Positions 1-8,198 of a stretch of DNA of 64,000 bases are shown in pieces (within the stretch, counting starts at the first letter, position 1; each line of letters begins with the position of its first letter). This DNA is from Peptoniphilus sp. ING2-D1G (GTDB lineage Bacteria > Bacillota > Clostridia > Tissierellales > Peptoniphilaceae): the NCBI GenBank assembly GCA_000952975.1, contig LM997412.1, positions 558,001-622,000 on the forward strand, in the 5' to 3' direction. The notes under the pieces are model-generated. The model saw only the letters and a list, made by a program, of their open reading frames with translations, had not been told where the DNA came from and ran no database searches. Made by a program: the position numbers and the translations under genes.

Positions 1-1
1 T

Positions 2-2995
2 GAAGGAGCAAAAAAAGCAGCTCTTGAATATGTTGATATATTCGGAAAAAACAATTTTTTTCTGGAACTTCAGGATCATGGAATATTTGAACAAAAACAA
101 GTAAATAAACAACTGGAAATACTATCAAAGGAGTTGAACATAGACCTAATCGCAACAAATGATGTCCATTATTTAAATAAAAGTGATTCCTATGCCCATG
201 ATGTACTTCTTTGCGTTCAAACAGGCACAACCATAAATGATGAAAACAGAATGAAATTTCAAACAGATGAATTTTATTTAAAGGGCTATGATGAAATGTA
301 TAAAATTTTTCCCAACAATGAAGACGCTCTGGAAAATACACAAAGAATCGCCGACAGGTGCAATGTCGAAATTGAATTTCACAACCTTCACCTGCCTCAT
401 TTTGAAGTACCCGAGGGCTATACAAACGAGTCTTATTTGAGACATTTAGTTGAAGAGGGAATTGCCCAAAGATATAAAATTATAGATGAAGAGATAAAAT
501 TACGCGTGGAATATGAATTGGATACCATCATTAAAATGGGATATACGGATTATTTTTTGATAGTGTGGGATTTTATAAGGTATGCAAAGAGCAAAAATAT
601 AATGGTGGGGCCGGGAAGAGGTTCAGCTGCAGGTTCAATTGTATCTTACGCTTTGAGAATAACCGATGTTGATCCGATAAAATTCTCTCTTCTCTTTGAA
701 AGATTTTTAAATCCTGAAAGAGTTTCCATGCCGGATATAGATATAGATTTTTGTTATGAGCGAAGAGAAGAAGTAATAGATTATGTAATAGATAAATACG
801 GCAAAGAGAATGTGGCTCAGATAGTCACTTTCGGTACTCTGGGAGCCAGAGGAGCCATAAGAGATATAGGAAGAGCTTTGGATATCAGCTATGGAAAAGT
901 GGATTATATTGCAAAGTTAGTACCTAACGAACTAAACATGACAATTGCAAAGGCCCTTGAAATAAACCCAACACTTAAAAAGGAATACAGCGAAAACGAA
1001 GACATACACACACTGATTGATACTGCATTAAAAGTTGAAGGTCTTCCACGACATACATCTACCCACGCTGCAGGTGTAGTCATATCCAAAGATGCTATAA
1101 CCAATTATGTTCCTCTCACGAGAAATGGAGAAATAATAGCTACTCAATTCAATATGACTGAGCTTGAAGAGTTGGGGCTGTTAAAGATGGATTTCTTAGG
1201 GCTTAGAACATTGACGGTTATACGAGACACCCTGTTTTTAATAAAGAAAAATCACAATGTGGATATCGACCTCTCAAATATGACATTAGATGATGCAAAT
1301 GTCCTTGAAATGTTCGCCAATGCGGAAACCTTGGGAGTATTTCAATTTGAATCATCGGGGATGAGAGCTTTTTTAAAGGAATTAAAACCCGATGCCTTTG
1401 AAGATTTGGTAGCGGCAAATGCATTGTTCCGACCGGGTCCTATGAATCAGATACCTAAATTCATAGAATCAAAACACAATCCTGAAAAAATAAGCTACAT
1501 TCATCCGGCACTTGAAGATATTTTATCCAGCACCTATGGATGTATAGTTTACCAAGAACAAGTTATGCAGATAGTACAAAAGATCGGAGGGTATTCCCTT
1601 GGAAGAGCGGATCTCGTAAGACGTGCAATGTCCAAGAAAAAGATGTCTGTGATGGAAGAGGAAAGGCAGAACTTCATATATGGAAAGGTTGAAGATGGAG
1701 AAAAAATTTGTTGTGGTGCCATTGAAAACGGAGTAGATGAAAAAAGTGCAAATAAAATTTATGACTTAATGATAGATTTCGCCAACTATGCCTTTAACAA
1801 ATCCCACTCAGTAGCATATTCAGTAGTAGCATATTGGACGGCATATTTAAAATATTATTATCCTACGGAATTCATGGCTGCACAGATCTCATCTCACATG
1901 GGCAATATGAACCAAGTCGCTTTATATATAGAGGAATGCACGAGGTTGGGAATAGAAATTTTGCCACCTGATATAAATAAAAGCTACAAAAAATTTGCTG
2001 TTGAAAATGGGAAAATAAGATTCGGTCTTAAGGGAGTCAAGAATCTAAGCACAAACTTAATTGATGCAATAGTTGAAACCAGAAAGAGCAGAGAATATAA
2101 ATCCATTAAGGACTTTATTGATAGAATTGCAAAAAATTATCCCCATGCAATCAACAAAAGATCTATGGAATACTTAATAAAATCAGGTGCCTTAGATGGC
2201 TTAGGTGGAAAAAGATCGCAGTACTTGGCAGTTTATGAATCTTATATAGATAATTCACTTTCTCATGTGAAAAACAACCTAAAGGGACAATTTTCGCTCT
2301 TTGACATAGAAGACAATGAGGAGAAACTTCCCGATATAAAGGATTTCAGCACGCGTTTGAAGCTGGAGATGGAAAGAGAGATATTGGGAATGTATGTGTC
2401 GGGGCATCCTCTTGATTCATATAAAGAGTTAATAAAAACATTAAACGTAACTAATGTGAATTCCATAAATGAAAGATACAAAGACCCCAATGCAAAGGGA
2501 AGCATGAATGTACGAGTTGTAGGAATATTAAAAAACAAAAAAACACTGATTACTAAACAAAAAAAGATTATGGCCTTTGCAAAGCTTGAAGATCTTTACG
2601 GACAGATTGAATTGGTAATATTTCCAACAATTTATGAAAGAGAAGCCGATAACATAGTTGATGATTTAATAGTATTAGTTGAAGGACACATACAATATTC
2701 TGAAGTGGAAGAGCCGAAAATTTTAGTAGACTCAATAAAAAAGTTAAAGGAACCTTCCAGAAAAAAACTGTATATTTCCTTAAAAAATTCTAAGGACGAA
2801 AACTTAAAAAAACTTTTCGCCTCGATACTAAAAAAATATAAAGGAAATGTGCCCGTAGTATTTTATTATGAAGATATAAAAAAGGCCTATGGGCTTGGCA
2901 GAGATTATTGGATAAATGAAGAGCATTTTGAAGATTTGAAGATAGATATTTTAAAATTTTTAGAACAAGATCCCTCAAAGATAATATTAAAGTAG
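2..2995 (+). CDS. dnaE: DNA polymerase III subunit alpha, DnaE (5' end outside window)
   Basis: DNA-dependent DNA polymerase of family C. The reading frame is open from base 2, so the true start and the first part of the PHP domain lie upstream; about 997 residues are visible, against roughly 1150 for a full protein. Visible in order: the end of the PHP domain (IATNDVHYL, about residue 50), the palm with GPGRGSAAGS (about 203) and the catalytic acidic motif PDIDIDF (about 244), the FNKSHSVAYS fingers region, and a C-terminal OB-fold stretch (about 840-880, VRVVGILKNKK). In Firmicutes this protein works beside PolC at the fork, which is family knowledge. It ends 7 bases before pfkA, a common clostridial junction, and the two are probably cotranscribed. 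Nothing looks broken. Confidence 0.97.
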   Translation, partial: EGAKKAALEYVDIFGKNNFFLELQDHGIFEQKQVNKQLEILSKELNIDLIATNDVHYLNKSDSYAHDVLLCVQTGTTINDENRMKFQTDEFYLKGYDEMYKIFPNNEDALENTQRIADRCNVEIEFHNLHLPHFEVPEGYTNESYLRHLVEEGIAQRYKIIDEEIKLRVEYELDTIIKMGYTDYFLIVWDFIRYAKSKNIMVGPGRGSAAGSIVSYALRITDVDPIKFSLLFERFLNPERVSMPDIDIDFCYERREEVIDYVIDKYGKENVAQIVTFGTLGARGAIRDIGRALDISYGKVDYIAKLVPNELNMTIAKALEINPTLKKEYSENEDIHTLIDTALKVEGLPRHTSTHAAGVVISKDAITNYVPLTRNGEIIATQFNMTELEELGLLKMDFLGLRTLTVIRDTLFLIKKNHNVDIDLSNMTLDDANVLEMFANAETLGVFQFESSGMRAFLKELKPDAFEDLVAANALFRPGPMNQIPKFIESKHNPEKISYIHPALEDILSSTYGCIVYQEQVMQIVQKIGGYSLGRADLVRRAMSKKKMSVMEEERQNFIYGKVEDGEKICCGAIENGVDEKSANKIYDLMIDFANYAFNKSHSVAYSVVAYWTAYLKYYYPTEFMAAQISSHMGNMNQVALYIEECTRLGIEILPPDINKSYKKFAVENGKIRFGLKGVKNLSTNLIDAIVETRKSREYKSIKDFIDRIAKNYPHAINKRSMEYLIKSGALDGLGGKRSQYLAVYESYIDNSLSHVKNNLKGQFSLFDIEDNEEKLPDIKDFSTRLKLEMEREILGMYVSGHPLDSYKELIKTLNVTNVNSINERYKDPNAKGSMNVRVVGILKNKKTLITKQKKIMAFAKLEDLYGQIELVIFPTIYEREADNIVDDLIVLVEGHIQYSEVEEPKILVDSIKKLKEPSRKKLYISLKNSKDENLKKLFASILKKYKGNVPVVFYYEDIKKAYGLGRDYWINEEHFEDLKIDILKFLEQDPSKIILK

Positions 2996-3002
2996 GTGTA
3001 TT

Positions 3003-3962
3003 ATGGAAAAAATCGGAATATTGACAAGCGGTGGAGATGCGCCGGGAATGAACGGCGTAATAAGATCCGTAGTCAGAACCACAATAAGTAAGGGACATGA
3101 AGTTTACGGAATAAATAACGGTTATGAAGGATTAATCAATGGAGAAATAAACAAGCTTGTTGAATCATCCGTTGCAAATATAATCCAAAGAGGCGGGACA
3201 ATTCTCGGAACATCACGTTCAGATAGATTTATGACTGAAGAAGGATTAAGAAGAGCCCTGAGCATGATAGAGGTTTTCGGAATAACAAAACTAATTGCAG
3301 CAGGAGGAGATGGAACTTTAAGAGGAGCACAAAATCTTGCTCAACGAGGAGTAGATGTGATTTGTATTCCTTTGACCATTGATAACGACATGGGATACAC
3401 AGATTACACCATCGGATTTTTTTCAGCTGTTGATACGGTGACAGAAGCTATATCAAAAATCAGAGATACCACAGAATCCCATGGACGAGCACATGTAGTC
3501 GAAGTGATGGGAAGAAACTGCGGAGACATAGCACTTTATAGCGGACTTGCATCAGGTGCGGAAACCATAATAGTTCCCGAAAGAAAGCCTGATTTTGAAG
3601 ATATAGCAAAAAGAGCAATATTGAGCAAAAAAAGAGGTAAAAGACATCACATAATAATAATGGCCGAAGGAGTAGGAGATTCCTATGAGCTTGCAAAAAA
3701 ATTCAGCGAATTGACAGAGATTGAAACAAAGGTTACAGTTCTTGGATATTTGCAAAGAGGAGGAAGTCCAAACATATTAGACAGAATGTCAGGTTCAGTG
3801 ATGGGCCATAATGCAGTTGAATTTATTTTAGATAACTTCGGAGGATATGCAATAGGAATAAAGAACAGTGAAGTAAAAGTATTTGATTTAGATGAAGCTG
3901 TTGAAGCGAAAAAAGAATTCAGGGATGATTTGATAGAAGTCATTAAATCCATATCTATATAG
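3003..3962 (+). CDS. pfkA: ATP-dependent 6-phosphofructokinase
   Basis: Phosphorylates fructose 6-phosphate to fructose 1,6-bisphosphate, the committed glycolytic step, in the cytosol. The 319 residues match the usual length for the bacterial enzyme. Seen: GGDAPGMN at 10-17, GGDGT at 101-105, the TIDND catalytic motif at 125-129 (same numbering as E. coli, Asp127 as base), and a VVEVMGR substrate motif. Gly104, rather than Asp, points to ATP rather than pyrophosphate as donor. After TIDND the usual x-x-G-T-D reads M-G-Y-T-D, a small deviation. The ATG is preceded by TAGGTG, overlapping the dnaE stop. pyk, often next in related genomes, is not here. Confidence 0.96.
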   Translation: MEKIGILTSGGDAPGMNGVIRSVVRTTISKGHEVYGINNGYEGLINGEINKLVESSVANIIQRGGTILGTSRSDRFMTEEGLRRALSMIEVFGITKLIAAGGDGTLRGAQNLAQRGVDVICIPLTIDNDMGYTDYTIGFFSAVDTVTEAISKIRDTTESHGRAHVVEVMGRNCGDIALYSGLASGAETIIVPERKPDFEDIAKRAILSKKRGKRHHIIIMAEGVGDSYELAKKFSELTEIETKVTVLGYLQRGGSPNILDRMSGSVMGHNAVEFILDNFGGYAIGIKNSEVKVFDLDEAVEAKKEFRDDLIEVIKSISI

Positions 3963-4063
3963 GTGTTATTTTCATGCTTAGTACAAAATATTTTTGTTTG
4001 ATTACTTATTATACATTTCATTATTCATCATTAAAGTGTATTTAAGTTTAAATTTTTAAATAA

Positions 4064-4092
4064 TTGACAAAAATTTTTAATTGGAAGATACT
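4064..4092 (+). promoter_or_regulatory. possible promoter for the C45-type gene
   Basis: TTGACA at 4064-4069, a 17-base spacer and GATACT at 4087-4092. The predicted transcription start near 4099 would leave almost no leader before the ribosome site at 4098-4103. Either the start is the GTG/ATG with a near-leaderless message, or this match is fortuitous. Confidence 0.25.
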
Positions 4093-4109
4093 TTTATAGG
4101 GTGAATAAA

Positions 4110-5087
4110 ATGTATCATTCAAGATGGAAAGGCAGCCATAGAGAAGCAGGATTTAAGTATGGAAACATTCTTTTTAATAATGGTAAAATACTGGATATAA
4201 ATAGTTTAATAAGTGCGGCTAAGGTAGAATATTCAAAAAAAGCATATAGTATTTATAATAAATATTACCCAGAAATTATAGAAGAAATACGAGGATTTGC
4301 TGATGGGTTAAGAATTGAGTTTGAAAGCGTATTTGCATTTCTTGCTTCCATGTATGTATTTACAAATAATACATATTGCTCCTGTATTGGAATTTCTAAT
4401 TCTAAGGGTATATTTTTAGCAAGAAACAGTGATTTTGACAGAAGTATTAAAAATTTAACTGACAGTGCTTTTTATAGGCTGGATGACAATTATTCTTTTA
4501 TTGGAAATACTACAGCTATGATTCAAATGGAAGATGGAATAAATGAAAAGGGATTAGCTTGTGGATTGACATTTGTTTATCCAACTGTAAAATCTGTAGG
4601 CTTCAATGCCGGTTTTTTAATACGTTATATTTTAGAAAAATGTTCAACAGTTGAGGAGGCAAGAACTTTTCTTGAAAATGTGAAAATAGGTTCGTCTCAA
4701 AATATAATTGTCGTTGATAAAAGTGGACAAATATTACTTGCAGAACTTAATTCCAATGATAAATATTTCAAACAAGTTCAAGATGGCGCACTGTATAGAA
4801 CAAATCATTTTGTGTCTGATAAAATGATTAAATATCAAACGGACCTAAATGATGATATTCAGTCTCACAATAGATTTAATACTCTTGCAAGTACAGATTA
4901 TAACTTATATGGCATAAATGAAATAAAATTACTTTTAAATGGCACAAAGGGATTTATATGTCAATATGATAGAAATCAACAATTTGACACTATTTGGTCA
5001 TCTATATATGATCTTAAAGAAGGTAAGATATATCGATGTGAAGGTAATCCAAGCAGAAAAAAATTTTTAGTAGATAAAAGATTGTAA
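4110..5087 (+). CDS. C45-type (acyl-CoA:6-APA acyltransferase-like) Ntn hydrolase family protein
   Basis: Resembles the C45/AAT family of autoprocessing N-terminal-nucleophile amidases. With the ATG at 4110, the nucleophile candidate is Cys90 in YCSC, followed by GISNSKGIFLARNSDF with the family's Arg-Asn-x-Asp (Arg105, Asn106, Asp108), then a GINEKGLACGL stretch. No signal peptide is seen, so it is probably cytosolic. The start at 4110 was chosen because AGGGTG lies 6 bases upstream; an in-frame GTG at 4101 is the alternative and sits inside that site. A single-gene unit, closed by a strong hairpin. Its sequence looks more AT-rich and less conserved than the flanking housekeeping genes, so lateral gain is possible. 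Substrate unknown; family members cleave or transfer acyl amides. Confidence 0.75.
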   Translation: MYHSRWKGSHREAGFKYGNILFNNGKILDINSLISAAKVEYSKKAYSIYNKYYPEIIEEIRGFADGLRIEFESVFAFLASMYVFTNNTYCSCIGISNSKGIFLARNSDFDRSIKNLTDSAFYRLDDNYSFIGNTTAMIQMEDGINEKGLACGLTFVYPTVKSVGFNAGFLIRYILEKCSTVEEARTFLENVKIGSSQNIIVVDKSGQILLAELNSNDKYFKQVQDGALYRTNHFVSDKMIKYQTDLNDDIQSHNRFNTLASTDYNLYGINEIKLLLNGTKGFICQYDRNQQFDTIWSSIYDLKEGKIYRCEGNPSRKKFLVDKRL

Positions 5088-5094
5088 ATATTTT

Positions 5095-5121
5095 ATAGAC
5101 CCCGCACAGTGCGGGGTCTAT
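5095..5121. terminator. bidirectional intrinsic terminator (near-perfect palindrome)
   Basis: A 13-bp perfect stem (5095-5107 with 5109-5121) around a single central base; its core is GACCCCGCAC/GTGCGGGGTC. It is GC-rich in an AT-rich setting, with T-rich flanks on both strands. It lies between convergent genes (C45-type gene on +, repeat protein on -), so it can end both transcripts. Confidence 0.9.
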
Positions 5122-5132
5122 GTCTTTTAATT

Positions 5133-6251
5133 TTAGTTAAGTTTAATTGTTTCGTTTCTCATTATTTCTACGTTGAAGTATGTCAGTGTATCTCCATCTA
5201 TTCTTGCATTTTGTGTCGCATCTGCAGTCTTATAAATTTCCATTCCTTTTTTATCAAATACCATCAATTTGTATTTTCCATCCATGTTGTCAACGAAGGT
5301 AACGATTAAGTAATCTCCTTGTTTTTCCATGCGGTCAACTTTGGCACCGTTATTCAGTTTCACATTATCCTTTGTGCGTAGTGTTGAATCTGTTGAATCA
5401 ACCCAAAAAGCTTCACTTCCCAAGGATATTAAATTTCCGTCTTTTATGAAGACATCTTTGGCTATTCTTTCAAGTTTTTCGTTATCCATATCGTATGAAT
5501 AGTAACTATCTCCTGATGCAAAGTATAATTTGGAACCTTGTTGTTTGAAATCTTTTATTTGCATACTGGAAATTTCATTGTATTTATTTCCTATTTGTGT
5601 ACGACTAAACAATCTGTAATTTTTCCCATTTGTTCTTATCATGTAATATTTTCCGTTGTAATATATGCTTCCCGGAAGGTCATAGTATGCTTCATATGGG
5701 TCGGAAGGTTTCTGTGGTGTTATTGGTTTCTTTTCATTTTTTGATGAGATGACAAGACCCTTTTGATGTGAAAAATCATAATCCCATCCGAATTCAGTCA
5801 CACAAAATCTCCATGTCATTGGAAAGTAGGTAACTCCTCTAAAGACGAATAGGGGATAGGGTTCACGTTCGTTTTTTATGTCGGTGCCGTTTACTCTTAT
5901 TCTGAAGTAGGGGATACTTACAGGATATGAGTTTGCATTTTTAAGCCTTGTATTGTAAAAATTAAAATCTCCTGAAATTCCTGTTTGATTTATTACAAGA
6001 CCTGTACTTTCGCTCCAGTCGGTTTCAACTCCCAAAAATCTAGTTGTGTACCATGTCATGGGGAAATAGGTTATGTCTTTATAGACTAAAAGTGGATATT
6101 CTGAAGAATAATTATCAACCTTTATTCCGTTTAATGTTACGTCAAAACCCGGTAAATGTGCATATACTTCTTTAGCTTCTACTTTTTGTCCCGCAGAAAA
6201 AATAAAAACAAAGACAAAAAACACCATTAATTTTTTTAAGGTTTTTTTCAT
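5133..6251 (-). CDS. secreted protein with two copper-amine-oxidase-N-like repeats and a C-terminal repeat region
   Basis: A 372-residue exported protein of unknown function. It has a signal peptide (MKKTLKKLMVFF core, likely cleaved after VEA at 24-26). Two related repeats follow at about 33-95 and 105-168. Each has the pattern N-G-x-x-[VI]...YPL-[LF]-V-[YF]-[KR]-[DG]-[IV]-TYFPMTW followed by W-x-x-x-x-x-x-GLVI, as in copper amine oxidase N-terminal-like (stalk) domains. A proline-rich linker (about 170-185) leads to a C-terminal half of short beta-type repeats reading like a DUF5050-style propeller (GKYYMIRTNGK, SKLYFASGDS, GNLISLGSEA). Such stalk-repeat proteins are abundant in Peptoniphilaceae; a cell-surface role is inferred. 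The ATG is preceded by AAGGAGTG. Monocistronic, convergent with the C45-type gene. Confidence 0.85.
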   Translation of the reverse strand: MKKTLKKLMVFFVFVFIFSAGQKVEAKEVYAHLPGFDVTLNGIKVDNYSSEYPLLVYKDITYFPMTWYTTRFLGVETDWSESTGLVINQTGISGDFNFYNTRLKNANSYPVSIPYFRIRVNGTDIKNEREPYPLFVFRGVTYFPMTWRFCVTEFGWDYDFSHQKGLVISSKNEKKPITPQKPSDPYEAYYDLPGSIYYNGKYYMIRTNGKNYRLFSRTQIGNKYNEISSMQIKDFKQQGSKLYFASGDSYYSYDMDNEKLERIAKDVFIKDGNLISLGSEAFWVDSTDSTLRTKDNVKLNNGAKVDRMEKQGDYLIVTFVDNMDGKYKLMVFDKKGMEIYKTADATQNARIDGDTLTYFNVEIMRNETIKLN

Positions 6252-6404
6252 TTTATCACTCCTTATTTATATTATATCCGATTATTATTTTTTTAATTTG
6301 ACAATTATATTAAGTTAGTGAGTCAATTAAGTTTCAAATGTTAATTTTTGATAAAGACTTAAAGCGCAAATTTTAATCATGTTAATGCGATTAATTATCC
6401 ATTT

Positions 6405-6429
6405 AAATCGCAACGCTTTTATGCGATTT
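6405..6429. promoter_or_regulatory. candidate operator: 8-bp inverted repeat before the NSS transporter
   Basis: AAATCGCA (6405-6412) and TGCGATTT (6422-6429) form a perfect inverted repeat with a 9-base centre. A third copy, ATGCGATT, lies at 6385-6392. The right arm overlaps the proposed -35 box at 6427-6432, a typical repressor position. The regulator is not known. Confidence 0.45.
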
Positions 6430-6455
6430 ACATTTGAACATATTTATGCTATTCT
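6427..6455 (+). promoter_or_regulatory. promoter for the NSS transporter
   Basis: TTTACA (6427-6432), 17 bases, then TATTCT (6450-6455) with an upstream TG at 6447-6448 (extended -10). The expected start near 6462 gives a leader of about 34 bases before the GTG at 6496. Confidence 0.5.
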
Positions 6456-6495
6456 AAGAACTGGTAATAGCAATAATTATGAAAGGACTAATAAT

Positions 6496-7809
6496 GTGAA
6501 AGATAAAAATTTTAGAACACGATGGGGCTTTGTTCTGGCCTGTGTAGGAAGTGCCGTGGGAATGGCAAATGTTTGGGGATTTCCCTATAGGATGGCATCT
6601 CTTGGAGGTTCTGCCTTTTTAATACCTTACTTGATTTTTGTGGTGTTATTTTCCTATGTTGGACTTAGTGCAGAGTACGCAATAGGTCGAAAAACGGGCA
6701 CAGGTACCTTGGGTTCCTATGAGTATGCATGGAAAAGGAGAGGTTTTAACGGTATTTCAAAGGTTATAGGTTGGATACCTCTTGTAGGGTCTTTTTGTAT
6801 TGCAATAGGATATTCAGTAATAGTTGCCTATGTTTTAAAAGCGCTGGTGGAATCACTGACGGGTACTTTGATGACTGTGGACAGTCAATCGTGGTTTGAA
6901 GGATTTTCTTCTGCGGAATATTCTGTCGTACCGTACCACATAATCATTATCATAGCTGTCGCAATAACTTTAAGTGTAGGAGCCAAGAGCATAGAAAAGA
7001 CCAACAAAATAATGATGCCTTTGTTTTTTGTATTGTTTTTGATTTTGGCAGTGAGAGTTTTCTTTTTGGACAATTCTTTCAAGGGTTATGAATTTATGTT
7101 CACTCCCAGATTTGATGAATTGACAAATCCTGAAGTGTGGGTTTTTGCAATGGGGCAAGCTTTCTTTTCTCTGTCTGTAACCGGAAGCGGAATGATCGTT
7201 TATGGTTCCTACTTGTCCAAGGGAGAAGATATAGTTAAATCGTCCAAGGAAACAGCGTTCTTCGATACCATAGCTGCATTGACGGCGGCTCTTGTAATAG
7301 TACCTTCAACCTTTGCCTATGGAGTTGATTTAAAATCAGGGCCCGGATTGTTATTTGTAACTCTGCCGACGATTTTACAAGATATAGCTTTGGGAAGAGT
7401 ATTTGCAATTATATTATTCTTGGCTGTGGTATTCGGTGGGATAACATCTTTGCAAAATATGATTGAAGTGGTGGTTGAATCTATACTTTACAAATTTCCA
7501 AAGCTAAAGAGGAATACAGTGTTGACCGTTTTAACTATTTTATTATTTGTCATAAGCGTAAATATGCACCAAATTTCCAAGTGGGGTCCATGGATGGATT
7601 TCGTATCCATATATATAATTCCCATAGGTGCAGTTATAGGCTCTATTACTTGGTTCTGGGTTCTTAGAAGAGAGGAGTTAATTGCCGAAGTAAACGATGG
7701 AGCGGAAAGGAAACACTCCAACACATGGCATGCAATCGGAAAATATATTTATGTTCCACTTGCGGCAATACTTTGCGGGATAGCATTATTTAAAGGAATA
7801 TCTTTTTAA
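6496..7809 (+). CDS. neurotransmitter:sodium symporter (NSS) family amino-acid transporter
   Basis: A sodium-coupled amino-acid importer in the cytoplasmic membrane. About 437 residues with 11-12 hydrophobic segments, the length of bacterial NSS proteins. Seen: the TM1 substrate/Na+ motif GSAVGMANVWGFPYRM close to the N-terminus, the TM6 motif GQAFFSLSVTGSG, and a long TM3 region. I placed the start at the GTG at 6496: GAAAGGA lies 8 bases upstream, and it gives the short N-terminus (KDKNFRTRWGF) typical of the family. The frame stays open to an ATG at 6379, but that region holds the promoter and inverted repeat. Substrate cannot be told; tryptophan, tyrosine or small neutral amino acids are typical. 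It stands alone upstream of the arg operon. Confidence 0.93.
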   Translation: MKDKNFRTRWGFVLACVGSAVGMANVWGFPYRMASLGGSAFLIPYLIFVVLFSYVGLSAEYAIGRKTGTGTLGSYEYAWKRRGFNGISKVIGWIPLVGSFCIAIGYSVIVAYVLKALVESLTGTLMTVDSQSWFEGFSSAEYSVVPYHIIIIIAVAITLSVGAKSIEKTNKIMMPLFFVLFLILAVRVFFLDNSFKGYEFMFTPRFDELTNPEVWVFAMGQAFFSLSVTGSGMIVYGSYLSKGEDIVKSSKETAFFDTIAALTAALVIVPSTFAYGVDLKSGPGLLFVTLPTILQDIALGRVFAIILFLAVVFGGITSLQNMIEVVVESILYKFPKLKRNTVLTVLTILLFVISVNMHQISKWGPWMDFVSIYIIPIGAVIGSITWFWVLRREELIAEVNDGAERKHSNTWHAIGKYIYVPLAAILCGIALFKGISF

Positions 7810-7827
7810 AATAATTAATTTTGTGCC

Positions 7828-7856
7828 TTGACTTTTATAGTTGAATCTAGTATTAT
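7828..7856 (+). promoter_or_regulatory. promoter of the argGH T-box leader
   Basis: TTGACT (7828-7833), exactly 17 bases, then TATTAT (7851-7856). The start near 7863 lies just upstream of the T-box stem I. Confidence 0.7.
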
Positions 7857-8067
7857 GGATTAAATTTATTTAAAAATCGATGAAGTGGATGAGAGAACAT
7901 TAGGTATTTTCAGAGAGCTGATATTTGGTGAAATTCAGTAGCTTAAGTTCAATCGTGAGGGCCATGGAGATCATATTGTGAGGTTTAGCTGAGCAATATG
8001 CGTACAGTTTTCGTTAAACTTTGAGTGGGAAGTATTTCTAAAAAAGAGTGGTACCGCGGTAGATTCG

Positions 8068-8105
8068 TCTCTTTCTCCTTGTGAGAAAGAGATTTTTTAT
8101 TTTTC
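8068..8105 (+). terminator. first T-box terminator
   Basis: TCTCTTTCTC (8068-8077) pairs perfectly with GAGAAAGAGA (8083-8092) around CTTGT, followed by TTTTTTATTTTTTTT. It is the first of two conditional terminators in the argGH leader. Confidence 0.85.
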
Positions 8106-8154
8106 GGTATTGTTTTTAGAGTACTTTCAAATGGAGTGGTACCGCGAAATATTC

Positions 8155-8183
8155 GTCTCTTTTTTTATAAAGAGACTTTTTTT
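8155..8183 (+). terminator. second T-box terminator
   Basis: GTCTCTT (8155-8161) pairs with AAGAGAC (8170-8176), followed by TTTTTTTA. It ends 3-4 bases before the argG ribosome site. Confidence 0.85.
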
Positions 8184-8198
8184 ATTGGAGGGAAAAAG

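Larger units (their letters stand above)
7863..8183 (+). ncRNA. T-box riboswitch leader of argGH with two antiterminator/terminator modules
   Basis: A tRNA-sensing leader. Stem I elements are seen: GATGAGAGAA, AGAGAGCTG, the apical TTTGGTGAAA flanked by CTGA/TCAG, and a following stem II/III region. The universal T-box AGTGGTACCGCG occurs twice, at 8047-8058 and 8135-8146. Each copy is followed by its own terminator hairpin and T-run, but there is only about 40 bases between the first terminator and the second T-box, so no second stem I. A possible specifier is CGT at 7954-7956 (arginine), which would fit the genes controlled. I could not fold the RNA, so the specifier is an inference. Confidence 0.9.

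Noticed and set aside
5109..5309. 66-residue + strand frame after the palindromic terminator
   Set aside because: Overlaps the - strand secreted protein and starts in the terminator hairpin.
6379..6495. NSS transporter starting at 6379
   Set aside because: The stretch contains an inverted repeat and a good promoter with a downstream ribosome site for the GTG at 6496; the extra residues do not look like the family.
8136..8198. argG extended upstream to a GTG at 8136
   Set aside because: That region is the second T-box and terminator; the Shine-Dalgarno site and the family N-terminus both favour 8199.
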